This document shows positions 46,983 through 56,130 of a DNA stretch of 64,000 nt, piece by piece. This DNA is from Pseudomonadales bacterium (lineage in GTDB: Bacteria; Pseudomonadota; Gammaproteobacteria; Pseudomonadales; UBA5862), in the NCBI GenBank assembly GCA_024234215.1, contig JACKOQ010000003.1, positions 62,001-126,000 of the forward strand, read 5' to 3'. Every line of letters begins with the position of its first letter. The stretch's first letter is position 1. Position numbers and translations under genes: made by a program. Under the pieces are notes generated by a model. That model was not told the origin of the DNA. It saw only the letters and a program-made list of their open reading frames with translations, and did no database searches.

Positions 46983-47702
46983 TCACCAGTTCATCGTCTG
47001 TTTGATGAAGGGAATCGTCAGTCGACGCTGTTCGACCCACGCCTGCTGATCGAGCCGCTCCAGCAGCGCCGTCAGATCACTCAGCCCGCGCGGGCTGCGC
47101 CGCAGAATGAATTCGACCGCCTCATCACTCAGCGCCAACCCCTTGCGCTCCGCCTGCTGCTTCATCAACCGACGTCTGTCGGCTTCGTTCAGCGGCTGAA
47201 GCTGTACGGTGACGCCGGCGGCCAGCCTCGATGAGAGATCAGGCAACTTCAGTCCGATGCCGGTCGGTACATTGCACGCAGTGGCCAGCAGGGTGTGACC
47301 GTTCTGCCGCAGGCGGTTCAGCAGGTGAAAGAGCGCCTCCTCCCACTGCGGATCGCCAGCGACCTGATCGATGTCATCGAGGCAGAGCAGCTCGGCGGCC
47401 GCCAGTTCGACGAAACTGCGCGGCGGTGCGCCAAGATCGGCGGTCAAGGGCAGATAGAAGAAATCGCGGCCCAACTCGGCGGCAAGATGGCAACTGGCCT
47501 GCAGCAGATGGCTGCGTCCGCAACCCGGCTCCCCCCACAGGTAGACCAGCCTCGGCGAGCGCGCTTCAGCCACCACCGCCTCATGCAGCAGCGCCAGAAT
47601 CAATCCATTTTCGCCCGGAAGATAGTGGTCGAAGGTGGCCTCGAAACGCGGTGCAATGCCCAACGCCAGCTGTCGTGGTTCACTTTCCAAAACGTTGCTC
47701 AC
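46983..47702 (-). CDS. hda: DnaA regulatory inactivator Hda
   Basis: A 239-residue AAA+ DnaA-like protein. N-terminal RQLALGIAPRFEATFDHYLP includes the clamp-binding QLAL motif and the Hda-typical opening; Walker A is WGEPGCGRSHLL (Arg instead of Lys, normal in Hda), Walker B LLCLDDIDQVAG, and KQTMNW ends the protein. With the sliding clamp it converts DnaA-ATP to DnaA-ADP and prevents over-initiation. Start GTG 47702 is inferred from family length; it overlaps the upstream gene by 23 bp. Confidence 0.92.
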   Translation of the reverse strand: MSNVLESEPRQLALGIAPRFEATFDHYLPGENGLILALLHEAVVAEARSPRLVYLWGEPGCGRSHLLQASCHLAAELGRDFFYLPLTADLGAPPRSFVELAAAELLCLDDIDQVAGDPQWEEALFHLLNRLRQNGHTLLATACNVPTGIGLKLPDLSSRLAAGVTVQLQPLNEADRRRLMKQQAERKGLALSDEAVEFILRRSPRGLSDLTALLERLDQQAWVEQRRLTIPFIKQTMNW

Positions 47703-48231
47703 GGTACTTTCGACTCCACACCAGCACATAGTGGAGACCACTGACGATGCTCACCAAGGCGACGAAGGCGACCATCAGGCTCTGACTCCATGGCGGCAGC
47801 GGCAGCCAGAAGCGGCCCTGCAACAGCAGCAAGACCACGCCGATCTGGGAGAAGGTACAAAGTTTGCCCAGCCAGGTGGGCGCCATCTGATAGGGGCCCA
47901 CCAGAAGATGGTAGGCAACGGAACCGCTGAAGATCACCAGATCGCGTATCAGCACCACGGCCATCAACCACCACGGCCAGACGCCGCTGACGGCACCGGC
48001 AACAAAGGTGGTGACCAGCAGCAGTTTGTCGGCAACCGGATCGGCGATGGCACCGAAACGGCTCCGCCAGTCGAACAGCCGCGCCAGCAGACCATCGACT
48101 CCATCCGAAAAACCGGCCAACGCGAAGAGCCAGAATGCCTGCTGGTACTGTTCACGGATCACGCTGACACCCACCGGCAGCACCAGCACGATGCGCATCA
48201 GGGTGATCAGGTTGGGAAGCTGTCTCAACAC
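47680..48231 (-). CDS. CDP-alcohol phosphatidyltransferase (PgsA/PssA-like)
   Basis: A 183-residue membrane enzyme with several helices and the CDP-alcohol signature DGVDGLLARLFDWRS...ADPVADK, i.e. D-x2-DG-x2-AR-x8-G-x3-D-x3-D. It transfers a phosphatidyl group from CDP-diacylglycerol to an alcohol such as glycerol-3-phosphate. It is shorter than typical PgsA by some residues, but many gammaproteobacteria have this gene next to hda in addition to the real pgsA. Substrate is uncertain. Confidence 0.87.
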   Translation of the reverse strand: MLRQLPNLITLMRIVLVLPVGVSVIREQYQQAFWLFALAGFSDGVDGLLARLFDWRSRFGAIADPVADKLLLVTTFVAGAVSGVWPWWLMAVVLIRDLVIFSGSVAYHLLVGPYQMAPTWLGKLCTFSQIGVVLLLLQGRFWLPLPPWSQSLMVAFVALVSIVSGLHYVLVWSRKYREQRFGK

Positions 48232-48297
48232 TCAGCCATCTCCGCAGCTTTCAGTGATCAGCGAGCAGCGATGCGCTGCCCATATGGCAGTGAGCAA

Positions 48298-49416
48298 TCA
48301 GCCACCACGCCAGCGGTAGCGCAGCGCTGTGGTCGGCACCACGCCGGGCGGCGCATCGGCCACCGGCTGGCTCTGTTGTTCCAGTTTGCCATCCAGTTGC
48401 AGCAACTGCTGCGACTGACTGCGGTCGACATCGCTCACCAGACTGAAGCGCAACATCGGCCCGCTGACGCCGACCAGTGTCACCCGGCGCGCCCACGGCA
48501 GTTTTTGCAGGTGCGACATCACCGCAGCGTAGCGGGCGAGAGTATTGACCTCGGTGATCTCCAGCTCGAGCTGCTCCGCACTCGCCCCCAGCCGGACCGC
48601 ATGACGGCTGGCCCAGTTGTTGGCCACCTGATCAATGGCCCCTGCCGCCAGGGCATCGAGCGCATCGGCATCGAGATCGAGCTGCCAGCGCTCACCGTTG
48701 TCGTCAAACCACCAGCGTGCCTGCCAGCGCCCATCGGGCCGTTGCTCGATGCGGCCCGCCAGCACACCGTCGGGATGGTAGCGCAGCGAAGCGGCAGTGA
48801 TCGCCTCGCCATTGAGCAGCCAGAGCTGATCCAGTGGCAGGGCTGTGGCATCTTCCAGATCATTCAATGGAAAGAGCAGCGGCACGCCACGCTGTTGTGC
48901 TGCAGTAAACAGTGCCGGCAACAGCGCCTGCATCTCGCTGGCATTGAGCAGACGACGCTCCTGGTTCTGTTCCAGCACGCTCCAGATCAACAGTTGCGGA
49001 CGGTTGGGCGCCCAATAGAGGGCGTTGGCCTCACGCAGCAGCGCCATGATCGCCTCTGGCCTGAAACGTGCTTCCAGCAGCAGTCGCGCCGGTCCATCCG
49101 GGGCAAGTGCCGGCGCCCGGTCGTAACCATACTGATCGAGCAGGCTGTCGGCCTTGCTCAGCACCTCCTTCACCGCAGGCAGTGCCACCACCTGCTGATC
49201 ACCCGAGAGGCGGATCAGCACCTCGCGCAGTGCCCTCTGCAAGGCCGAATCGCGCGCCTGAGTGGACTGATCCGCCACTTCGACTCGCGCCAGATAGGGG
49301 TCAGGCAGGTCGACAGCCACACCATGACGGCTGAACACCGTACAGAACAGCGCAAGCAGCAGGCAACGCCAGAGGTGAATGATTCTTGCAGAAACAGAAG
49401 GGGCAAGGTCGTGCAT
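48298..49416 (-). CDS. DUF2066 family exported protein
   Basis: A 372-residue protein of the DUF2066 family, recognised by VDLPDPYLARVEVADQSTQA, LREVLIRLSGDQQV and the gene order DUF2066-pgsA-hda. A signal peptide (IIHLWRCLLLALFCTVFS) suggests a periplasmic location. The function is unknown. ATG 49416 lacks a clear ribosome-binding site; ATG 49437 is in frame and equally possible. Confidence 0.8.
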   Translation of the reverse strand: MHDLAPSVSARIIHLWRCLLLALFCTVFSRHGVAVDLPDPYLARVEVADQSTQARDSALQRALREVLIRLSGDQQVVALPAVKEVLSKADSLLDQYGYDRAPALAPDGPARLLLEARFRPEAIMALLREANALYWAPNRPQLLIWSVLEQNQERRLLNASEMQALLPALFTAAQQRGVPLLFPLNDLEDATALPLDQLWLLNGEAITAASLRYHPDGVLAGRIEQRPDGRWQARWWFDDNGERWQLDLDADALDALAAGAIDQVANNWASRHAVRLGASAEQLELEITEVNTLARYAAVMSHLQKLPWARRVTLVGVSGPMLRFSLVSDVDRSQSQQLLQLDGKLEQQSQPVADAPPGVVPTTALRYRWRGG

Positions 49417-49471
49417 CGGCCGATTATACGCGCTCACCCGCGATTTTGATCATCGCGCCCAGCGCGGCCAG

Positions 49472-50437
49472 CTAGCCGCCGACCAGCTTCATGATGGTGA
49501 CCCCGCCCTGAAAGGCCTGATCCTGTTTGTCGGCCAGCGCGTCGGTCAGCAGCCGTTGCAGCGCCGGCAGGGCGACGTGATCGGGCTGTTCCAGAATGGG
49601 GTTGATGCGGTGGCGGCGGCTGTTGCTCAGGCAGCCGTAGATCCAGCCGTCGGATGAGAGCCGCAACCGGGTGCAGGCGCGGCAGAAGGGTTCGCTTTCA
49701 TTGGGGATGATGCCAAAGGTTCCGCGGCCAGGCACTTCGAAACGCACGGCGGTGGAATCGTGTGGCGCATCGGTGCGCTGGAACGGATGGCGCTTGCCGA
49801 TCAGGTCGAGCAGGCTGTCCATCGAGACGAAATCGGCTGCAAAGTCGGGGCTGTTGAGCAGATGGCCCATCCGCATCAGCTCGATGTAGCGCAGTTCGAT
49901 GCCCCGTTCGAGACAATAATCGAGCAGCGGCACGATCTGGTCATGGTTGCGTCGCCGCATCGGCACCATGTTGACCCGCACCGCCATGCCCGCCGCGCGC
50001 GCGGCCTCGATGCCAGCCAGCACGGCCGGCAGGTCGCCCGCTCGGCTGATGGTACGAAATGCCAATGGATCGAGGGTGTCAAGGCTGACGTTGATCCGCC
50101 GGATGCCTGCCGCCAGCAGCACGGGCAGCCGGTCGGTCAGCAGTTGGCCATTGGTGGTCAGGGAAAGATCGGTCAGACCGAGCCGGGCAATTCCCTGCAA
50201 GACCGGTTCGAGTTGTGGGGAGACCAGCGGTTCACCACCGGTGATGCGCACCGCTTCGATGCCGGTGGCGAGTTGCAGCAACCGCACGGCGCGGATGAAC
50301 TGGGCCGATTCGAGCTCATCGGCGCGTTTGATCAGCCGCTTGCCATGCGGAACGCAGTAGATGCAGGTGTAGTTGCAGGCCGCCGTCAGGCTGAGCCGCA
50401 GTTTGCGAAAGCGACGCCCCTGACGGTCAACGATCAT
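49472..50437 (-). CDS. moaA: GTP 3',8-cyclase MoaA
   Basis: A 321-residue radical SAM enzyme for the first step of molybdenum cofactor synthesis. The SAM-cluster motif is CNYTCIYC, the second cluster has CRACTRLRLSSDGWIYGC, and VRITGGEPLVSPQLEPV is the SAM glycine region. The protein ends in Gly-Gly, which MoaA needs. Its start overlaps the hpt stop (ATGA). No other moa gene is in the window; the isolated position with hpt is unusual. Confidence 0.95.
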   Translation of the reverse strand: MIVDRQGRRFRKLRLSLTAACNYTCIYCVPHGKRLIKRADELESAQFIRAVRLLQLATGIEAVRITGGEPLVSPQLEPVLQGIARLGLTDLSLTTNGQLLTDRLPVLLAAGIRRINVSLDTLDPLAFRTISRAGDLPAVLAGIEAARAAGMAVRVNMVPMRRRNHDQIVPLLDYCLERGIELRYIELMRMGHLLNSPDFAADFVSMDSLLDLIGKRHPFQRTDAPHDSTAVRFEVPGRGTFGIIPNESEPFCRACTRLRLSSDGWIYGCLSNSRRHRINPILEQPDHVALPALQRLLTDALADKQDQAFQGGVTIMKLVGG

Positions 50438-50976
50438 AGCCCATAGATACCCGGCACATTGCGGAAGTAGCCATGGTAGTCGAGTCCGTAGCCGAACAGA
50501 TAGCGGTCTTCGGTCTCCAGACCGACGAAATCGGCCACCTGCAGACCATGTTTGCGCTGATGGCGCTTGTTGATCAGCACGGCGGTCAGCACGTCGACCG
50601 CGCCCATCTGCCGAAAATGCTCGACTGCCGCCTGCAGGGTGGTGCCTTCGTCGAGGATGTCATCGACCAGCAGCACCGTCCGCCCGGTGCAATCGATGGT
50701 CGGTCTCGCTTTCCATTGCAACAGGCCACCCTCGGTGCGGTTCTGGTAACGGCTCAGATGCAGGTAGTCGAGCTCCAGCGCGAAAGGCAACTGGGTGATC
50801 AGCTTGCCGGTCAGCACGATGCCTCCGGTCAGAACGGAGCAGACCACCGGATTGGTCGCACCGATCCGTGCAGTGATCTGCCGCGCCATCTCGACGATGG
50901 CGGCCTCCACCTCGGCAGTGCTGTACAGACACTGCGCGCTGGCGAGGATCTCTTCATAACGCTCTGCGGCATTCAT
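50434..50976 (-). CDS. hpt: Hypoxanthine-guanine phosphoribosyltransferase
   Basis: A 180-residue purine-salvage enzyme. The PRPP loop is TVLLVDDILDEGTTLQAA and the N-terminal metal/base region is VVCSVLTGGIVLTGKL. It converts hypoxanthine or guanine with PRPP to IMP or GMP. ATG 50976 gives the usual length; no strong ribosome-binding site. It sits downstream of nagZ, as in many Pseudomonas relatives, and overlaps moaA by 4 bp. Confidence 0.92.
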   Translation of the reverse strand: MNAAERYEEILASAQCLYSTAEVEAAIVEMARQITARIGATNPVVCSVLTGGIVLTGKLITQLPFALELDYLHLSRYQNRTEGGLLQWKARPTIDCTGRTVLLVDDILDEGTTLQAAVEHFRQMGAVDVLTAVLINKRHQRKHGLQVADFVGLETEDRYLFGYGLDYHGYFRNVPGIYGL

Positions 50977-51001
50977 GGAGTTTGAGTCTCGTGACGTGCG
51001 C

Positions 51002-52060
51002 TCAGGCGCCGTTGTTGATGCGCTGTTGCAATCGGAGTCGGTCCAGGGCTTCGCGTGCTGCCAGCACTCGCTGCTGCTGTTCGGCAGCAGCAGCGATGCC
51101 GGCGCGACGCAACCGTCCAAGACGTGTGGAGCCCTGGAATCGCTGCTGCTCCAGGTGCCGCAGCAGTGGATCGACCTCGTCACCGCAGTTGCAGAGCAGC
51201 AGCAGCTCGCAACCCGCCTCGAGGGCCGCGTTGGCACGACCGATCAGGTCACCCATCCCTACCGCACCCTGCATCGACAGATCATCGCTGATGATGACAC
51301 CCTCGAAACCGAGCCGCTCACGCAGCAATTGCCGCAGCCAGAACGCCGAGAAGCCCGCCGGCAATGGATCGACCGCCGGATAGCGCACATGCGCCGGCAT
51401 GATCGCATCCAACTGGTCGATCAGTCTGGCATAGGGGAACAGGTCCTGCCTGATGATGTCGGACAACGGCCGCTCATCTTCCGGCAGTTCGAGATGGGAG
51501 TCGGCACTGACCCAGCCATGCCCGGGAAAGTGCTTGCCCACGGCCGCCATGCCGACCTGTCGCATGCCATCGATCCAGGCGCTGGCCAGCACGGTGACCA
51601 GTTCAGGATCACGGTGATAGGCTCGACTGCCAATCACCGCACTGCGACCGTAGTCGAGATCGACCACCGGCGCAAAACTGAAATCAAACCCCAATTCCGC
51701 CAGCTCATGGCCGGTCAGAAAGGCGCTTTCACGCAACAGCAGCAGTGTCTCGGCGGGCTGCTGAAGATAGTGTCTGCCAAACCAGCCGGCGGCCGGCAGA
51801 TCGGTCAGTGTGCTGCCGAACCGCTGGATGCGTCCGCCTTCCTGATCGACCGCCAGCAGCAGATCTGCACGAATCGACCGTATCTCATCAATCAATTCAA
51901 CGAGTTGTGATCTGTTCACATGATTCTTGCTGAACAGGATCACACCTGCCACCTGTGGATGGCGCAGCCGCTCTCGCTCACGGTCGCTCAACACGGAACC
52001 GGCCACATCGAGCATCACCGGGCCCAATGCCGCAGAATGGTTGTCAGAACTGTTGGGCAA
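51002..52060 (-). CDS. nagZ: Beta-N-acetylhexosaminidase NagZ
   Basis: A 352-residue family 3 glycosidase. GVILFSKNHVNRSQLVEL, LLLAVDQEGGRIQRF, AAVGKHFPGHGWVSADSH and IISDDLSMQGAV are the NagZ blocks with catalytic His and Asp. It removes GlcNAc from anhydro-muropeptides in the cytoplasm during peptidoglycan recycling, and no signal peptide is seen. It follows the YkuD gene by 4 bp, suggesting a recycling operon. Confidence 0.95.
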   Translation of the reverse strand: MPNSSDNHSAALGPVMLDVAGSVLSDRERERLRHPQVAGVILFSKNHVNRSQLVELIDEIRSIRADLLLAVDQEGGRIQRFGSTLTDLPAAGWFGRHYLQQPAETLLLLRESAFLTGHELAELGFDFSFAPVVDLDYGRSAVIGSRAYHRDPELVTVLASAWIDGMRQVGMAAVGKHFPGHGWVSADSHLELPEDERPLSDIIRQDLFPYARLIDQLDAIMPAHVRYPAVDPLPAGFSAFWLRQLLRERLGFEGVIISDDLSMQGAVGMGDLIGRANAALEAGCELLLLCNCGDEVDPLLRHLEQQRFQGSTRLGRLRRAGIAAAAEQQQRVLAAREALDRLRLQQRINNGA

Positions 52061-52064
52061 ACTG

Positions 52065-52544
52065 CTACTCCTCGATCAAAACCCGGCTCCCCACCGCCAC
52101 CTGCTCATAGACCCAGAGCAACTCACTGTTGCGCATGCGAATGCAGCCGTGCGAACGGGCGACGCCCATCGGCTCGCTGTCTGGGGTGCCATGGATATAG
52201 ATGTAACGGCGCGCGCTGTCGACATTGCCGAAACGGTTGCGGCCTGGCTCGCAGCCACACAGCCAGAGGATGCGGCTCAGTATCCAGTCGCGCTCAGGAA
52301 AACGGGCCGCCAGCTTTGGTGTGTAAATCTCGCCAGTATACCGGCGACCGACAAACACGCCACCCACCGGCACGCCAGTACCGATCTTGGCACGGATGCG
52401 GTGCAACCCGCGTGGCGTCTTCTGGCTGTTGACCAGTTCACCCGCGCCACGCGCACTCGATGAGATGGCGAAGCTGCGCTGCACACCGCCATGCTCATCG
52501 AGCAGATCGAGCAGCTGCCGTGACAGCGAGACATGAAGAAACAT
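52065..52544 (-). CDS. YkuD-domain protein without signal peptide (probable L,D-carboxypeptidase)
   Basis: A 159-residue YkuD protein. The catalytic motif is YIHGTPDSEPMG with SHGCIRMRN (HX15-ish SHGCIR with nucleophile Cys). It is a bare catalytic domain with no signal peptide, membrane helix or LysM. Exported YkuD proteins are L,D-transpeptidases, but signal-less ones such as ElsL of Acinetobacter and LdcV of Vibrio have been described as cytosolic L,D-carboxypeptidases that trim the terminal D-Ala of recycled tetrapeptides. Its place next to nagZ fits that role. ATG 52544 lacks a strong ribosome-binding site. Confidence 0.8.
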   Translation of the reverse strand: MFLHVSLSRQLLDLLDEHGGVQRSFAISSSARGAGELVNSQKTPRGLHRIRAKIGTGVPVGGVFVGRRYTGEIYTPKLAARFPERDWILSRILWLCGCEPGRNRFGNVDSARRYIYIHGTPDSEPMGVARSHGCIRMRNSELLWVYEQVAVGSRVLIEE

Positions 52545-52587
52545 GGTGAAATCGGACTCATCCCGCGGCTGACAGCGACATCGATTG

Positions 52588-53844
52588 TCAGAAGTAGCGG
52601 ATCAATTGCAACTGGACGAAATCATCCTTCTGCCAGTAACCGAGCTTGTTGTCAAAATCGGGCTGTGCAGCCTGGGTCAGAATCGAAGTCAGATCGGTGG
52701 GCGGCAGATGACCACCGGCAAAGATGCGGCTCTCGAAGGCCAGCTTCCACTGATCGCTCAACCGATGGCTGCCCTCGAACCAGTAGACCTGCTCCCTGCT
52801 GTCCGAATCCACCACGACGCCGGCCAGCAGCTGCGATTCACCCAGGTTGTTGAAGGCCCAGCGGATACCCAGGAACAGATCATGCTCGAGCACGCCGGGT
52901 GGTGCCTGGTCACCCCGCTCGTCCCAGTCGTACTCGACGATCCAGCCCAGATCGATGCGGCTCCCGGCAATACCGGTCTGGGTGTATTCGAAACCGAATC
53001 CTGAAGCGGCATATCGATCACCACCATAACCGCTGCGCGAAATGGCCTCCAGCTTCCAGGCCCAGCCTCCCTGGATGTATTGCAGTTCAAGGCCGGTCTG
53101 ATCGATGGTCGGATAGAGTGGAATCAGTCGCCCGGTCGGGATGGGTGAGGCGCCCAGGTATTCAAGCTGAAAGAGTGGTTCCCGGCTGGTGCCCGAAAAG
53201 TGGGAGAGCGCGAAGTTCCAGTTCTCCAGATTGTGCGCCCAGCGGATGGCCACATCGACATGACGGCGACCATCACTGGCCTCGAACCGGCTGCTGTCAT
53301 CGGCAACCACCAAGGGTCCGCCCAGACGGCCGTCGATCCCCGGGAAGGTCCGATCGCGAAAGAAGCTCATCAGGTAGAGATCGAGGGTGCCAAAGCGGCC
53401 TTCGGTCGAGATGTTGAGCATCGGCTGTCCAAGTTTCTCCTCGCCATCGATCGCCAGCACCGCATCGGTCTGATTGATGATGTCGACCAGATGCTGTGAC
53501 TCGATGACACCCCAGAAAACCCGGCGCAACCCGCCGCGGAACTCCCAGCCATCACCGACATGCAGCCAGGTCAACTCACGGAAATCCCAATGGCTGCGCT
53601 CGGCATCACGCTGATCCTGCAACAGGAAGGGCACGACCGTGATGCTGTCCTTGCCGTCATTCCAGTCGTTGAAATATTGCCAGCGCGTCCAGATCGCGCC
53701 ATCCAGTTGCTCCTGTCCACGGGGACCGCGGTCGGCGAAGAGTCGGCCCTCGAGCGCCAGCTCGCCATCGAGCTCATACGCCGATGCCGACCCTGTCCAC
53801 AGCAGTGTGGCCAGAAGCGCGCTGCCCAACTTTTTCATCATCAA
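52588..53844 (-). CDS. Outer-membrane beta-barrel protein, unknown function
   Basis: A 418-residue exported protein: signal peptide (LGSALLATLLWTGSASA), many amphipathic strands with aromatic girdles, and a C-terminal LQLIRYF ending in Phe, as barrel proteins do. I cannot name the family. It overlaps the upstream gene by 4 bp and so belongs with the lipoprotein-sorting-like protein. Such pairs usually accompany an MMPL/RND lipid transporter, which is not seen here. Confidence 0.75.
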   Translation of the reverse strand: MMMKKLGSALLATLLWTGSASAYELDGELALEGRLFADRGPRGQEQLDGAIWTRWQYFNDWNDGKDSITVVPFLLQDQRDAERSHWDFRELTWLHVGDGWEFRGGLRRVFWGVIESQHLVDIINQTDAVLAIDGEEKLGQPMLNISTEGRFGTLDLYLMSFFRDRTFPGIDGRLGGPLVVADDSSRFEASDGRRHVDVAIRWAHNLENWNFALSHFSGTSREPLFQLEYLGASPIPTGRLIPLYPTIDQTGLELQYIQGGWAWKLEAISRSGYGGDRYAASGFGFEYTQTGIAGSRIDLGWIVEYDWDERGDQAPPGVLEHDLFLGIRWAFNNLGESQLLAGVVVDSDSREQVYWFEGSHRLSDQWKLAFESRIFAGGHLPPTDLTSILTQAAQPDFDNKLGYWQKDDFVQLQLIRYF

Positions 53845-54653
53845 CGCGCCCGCTGCAAGCTGTTCTGTGAAAACTCATCGTCGCTCAACCCCTGCGAGAA
53901 GCGGTAATCGGCCGCCTTCAGCGAGGTGCTTCGACCATTTTGATGATTGACCATTTCGCTGAGATCGGCACGCCAGTACTTACCGTTATATTGCTGATAG
54001 CCGCTGACGCTGAGCGTTTTCAGCAATGTCTGCTTGCGGTCGTAGTAGTCGACCTTGTGGATCCGGTAATGCGCCTGATCGATCCACACCAGTTCGCGGC
54101 TGTAACCGGAGTTGCTGTCGAGCGGATAGCGTTCCATGACAAAACAGTCGATGCCATTGAAGGGTTCATCGCGCAGATAACGGTAGCGGTATTTCTCGAC
54201 CTCCTGGTCGGAAAAATCCTCGAAGGCGAATTCACTGCCGACGAAGGGTCCCGATTTGTTGTCGGAGGCGATCTTCTTGACCCGCTTGAGCGCCGGAAGG
54301 TAGAGCCACTGCTCGTCGGACCTGGTGCGGTAGCTGTAGGTCAGCAGCGCGGTGCCCTTCTGATCCTTGGGCGAGTTGAAAACGATCAGTGACCGGTCAC
54401 CCTCTTCGACAGCGGGCTGCCCCTCCTTGACCTTGACGGTGAGGGCACGGCTCGCCGTTTCACCCTCCTTGCTGCGCAGGATCATCTCCATCGAGGTTGA
54501 GCTGTCGCCCCAGCCCTGGTCGCGCCGATCCGCCTCCCTGGCGATCTCAAGACCCCGCTGTTCGGCGGCATCCAGCGCCTGCACAACAGCCGTCCACGGC
54601 AGAAGCAGCGCGGACAAACCAAGCGATAACAGATAATTTTTTATCATTATCAA
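53841..54653 (-). CDS. Outer membrane lipoprotein-sorting protein (LolA-like fold)
   Basis: A 270-residue periplasmic protein with a signal peptide (YLLSLGLSALLLPWTAVVQA). Blocks such as STSMEMILRSKEGETASRAL, DEQWLYLPALKRVKKIAS, GPFVGSEFAFEDFS and YRIHKVDYYDRKQ match the lipoprotein-sorting-like family related to LolA/LolB. It probably carries a hydrophobic molecule across the periplasm. It is cotranscribed with the barrel protein. Confidence 0.8.
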   Translation of the reverse strand: MIMIKNYLLSLGLSALLLPWTAVVQALDAAEQRGLEIAREADRRDQGWGDSSTSMEMILRSKEGETASRALTVKVKEGQPAVEEGDRSLIVFNSPKDQKGTALLTYSYRTRSDEQWLYLPALKRVKKIASDNKSGPFVGSEFAFEDFSDQEVEKYRYRYLRDEPFNGIDCFVMERYPLDSNSGYSRELVWIDQAHYRIHKVDYYDRKQTLLKTLSVSGYQQYNGKYWRADLSEMVNHQNGRSTSLKAADYRFSQGLSDDEFSQNSLQRAR

Positions 54654-54749
54654 GCCCTTGAGCCGATCTAACGAAAAATTCCAATGCTGGCGTCGAAACG
54701 CTCTTTGATAATAGTAGCCACTGCAAGGAATCTTGCGACAACCTCAGCT

Positions 54750-55451
54750 TCAGTCGTCGACCTCGTCATCCACCGCTTCACCGTCGACTTCGCCCTCACT
54801 GTTCGGTGGCTTTGCGCCAAGACGCTTCCACTCGTTGACGATGAAACAGAAGAGTTCGGCAGTCTTGAAGGTGTCGTAACGCGCTGAGTGAGCCTGGTCA
54901 TTGTCAAATTCGAGGTTGGCGCAGCGGCAGGCGCGTGCCAGTACGGTCTGGCCAAAGGCCAGACCCGCCAGGGTCGCCGTATCGAAACTCGAAAATGGAT
55001 GAAACGGGTTGCGCTTGATCCGACAACGCGCCACCGCCGCATTGAGAAATCCATGATCAAAGCTGGCATTGTGTCCAACCAGGATGGCCTTGGTGCAGTG
55101 GTTGGCCTTGATCGCTTTTCGCACATGCTGAAACAGGTCGGTCAGCACCTCGTCTTCAGATTTTGCCAAACGAAACGGGTGGTAGGGATCGATCTTGTTG
55201 AAGGCCAGAGCCGCAGGTTCCATGTTGCTGCCGGCAAAGGGGGCAACGCGATAGAAATGCGTCTGCTCGCAATGAAGATAGCCCTCTTCATCCATTCTGA
55301 GCAGGGTCGCGGCAATTTCGAGCAGCGCATCGGTGCGGGCATTGAATCCACCAGTCTCGACGTCCACCACCACCGGCAGAAAGCCACGAAAACGGTTGCC
55401 AATCGGCCAGAATCCAGCGCTTCGCTCCGCCGACGTCGACGAATCGTTCAT
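54750..55451 (-). CDS. rnt: Ribonuclease T
   Basis: A 233-residue DEDDh exonuclease that trims the 3' ends of tRNAs and other stable RNAs. Exo I is [19 protein letters not shown], Exo [18 protein letters not shown], Exo [20 protein letters not shown]. An acidic tail ([14 protein letters not shown]) is added. RNase T is confined to gammaproteobacteria, which supports the host assignment. About 100 bp separate it from the downstream gene. Confidence 0.95.
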   Translation of the reverse strand: MNDSSTSAERSAGFWPIGNRFRGFLPVVVDVETGGFNARTDALLEIAATLLRMDEEGYLHCEQTHFYRVAPFAGSNMEPAALAFNKIDPYHPFRLAKSEDEVLTDLFQHVRKAIKANHCTKAILVGHNASFDHGFLNAAVARCRIKRNPFHPFSSFDTATLAGLAFGQTVLARACRCANLEFDNDQAHSARYDTFKTAELFCFIVNEWKRLGAKPPNSEGEVDGEAVDDEVDD

Positions 55452-55624
55452 TGGGGATGCATCCGGATTGGCTCAAGGAGATGAGTGACGTGGTCCAACG
55501 GTCTGCCTGGCCATCCGTGCTGTATGTTGACGGGACTCTGCGCAGACACGGGGGGGCGTCGCTGGAATGCCGGCTCCACACCCCGTGAGAACTGCTCGGT
55601 ATCAAACTGCATCACTGCCGCTGG

Positions 55625-55921
55625 TCACTTCACGGTCAACCGGGCGGCGTTCTGCTTCAGCGTGGCAGGCCCAATGCCCGGCACCTTCTCGAACTCCTCG
55701 ATCGACTTGAACTTGCCGTTCTTGTTGCGGTACTCAATGATCGCCTTGGCCTTGGCAGGCCCGACGCCATCGAGCGTTGACAGGGTGGCCTCATCGGCAC
55801 TGTTGATGTCGATCTTCGCCACTTCCGACCACGCCAACGACGATGCCAGACCACCTCCCAACGCCAACATGAAAGCCAGAAGGAATTGCAAGAAACGCAG
55901 TTTTATCACTCGACTGTTCAT
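55625..55921 (-). CDS. ComEA-like helix-hairpin-helix protein
   Basis: A 98-residue exported protein: a hydrophobic N-terminus (FLQFLLAFMLALGGGLASS) then a DNA-binding HhH pair, INSADEATLSTLDGVGPAKA and FEKVPGIGPATLKQNAARLTVK. In competent bacteria ComEA binds incoming DNA in the periplasm. The type IV pilus genes downstream in the window make natural competence possible. ATG 55921 has GGAG nine bases upstream; a longer frame to 55960 is less likely. Confidence 0.85.
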   Translation of the reverse strand: MNSRVIKLRFLQFLLAFMLALGGGLASSLAWSEVAKIDINSADEATLSTLDGVGPAKAKAIIEYRNKNGKFKSIEEFEKVPGIGPATLKQNAARLTVK

Positions 55922-55950
55922 ATCGATTCTCCAAGCGGTTGATTTGACGA

Positions 55951-55969
55951 AAGCACGCAAAACGTGCTT
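55951..55969. other. Small hairpin between comEA-like and damX genes
   Basis: AAGCACG and CGTGCTT flank CAAAA, about 30 bp upstream of the ComEA-like start. It lies in a 209-bp gap. It may be part of a promoter operator or a weak terminator; nothing more is visible. Confidence 0.35.
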
Positions 55970-56130
55970 CGGCAGGATATATCAGGGCTCGGGGCACGAC
56001 AACGCCAATCCTGCACATCATTGACTGGTGAAGGCAGTTCGGGAGCCCGGAAAACAACCATCGCCGGTCACGGGAAAAGGCAATGAGAGCGCCTGACCGA
56101 TCGGCGCTTCATGCACACCCTCTTTCGGCG

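Noticed and set aside
47635..49449. 604-codon plus-strand frame opposite pgsA-like and DUF2066 genes
   Set aside because: Gln/His-rich shadow with no recognisable domain.
55452..55624. Possible small RNA or tRNA between rnt and the ComEA-like gene
   Set aside because: No cloverleaf and no promoter-terminator pair; only a long-loop CACGGGG/CCCCGTG repeat is seen.
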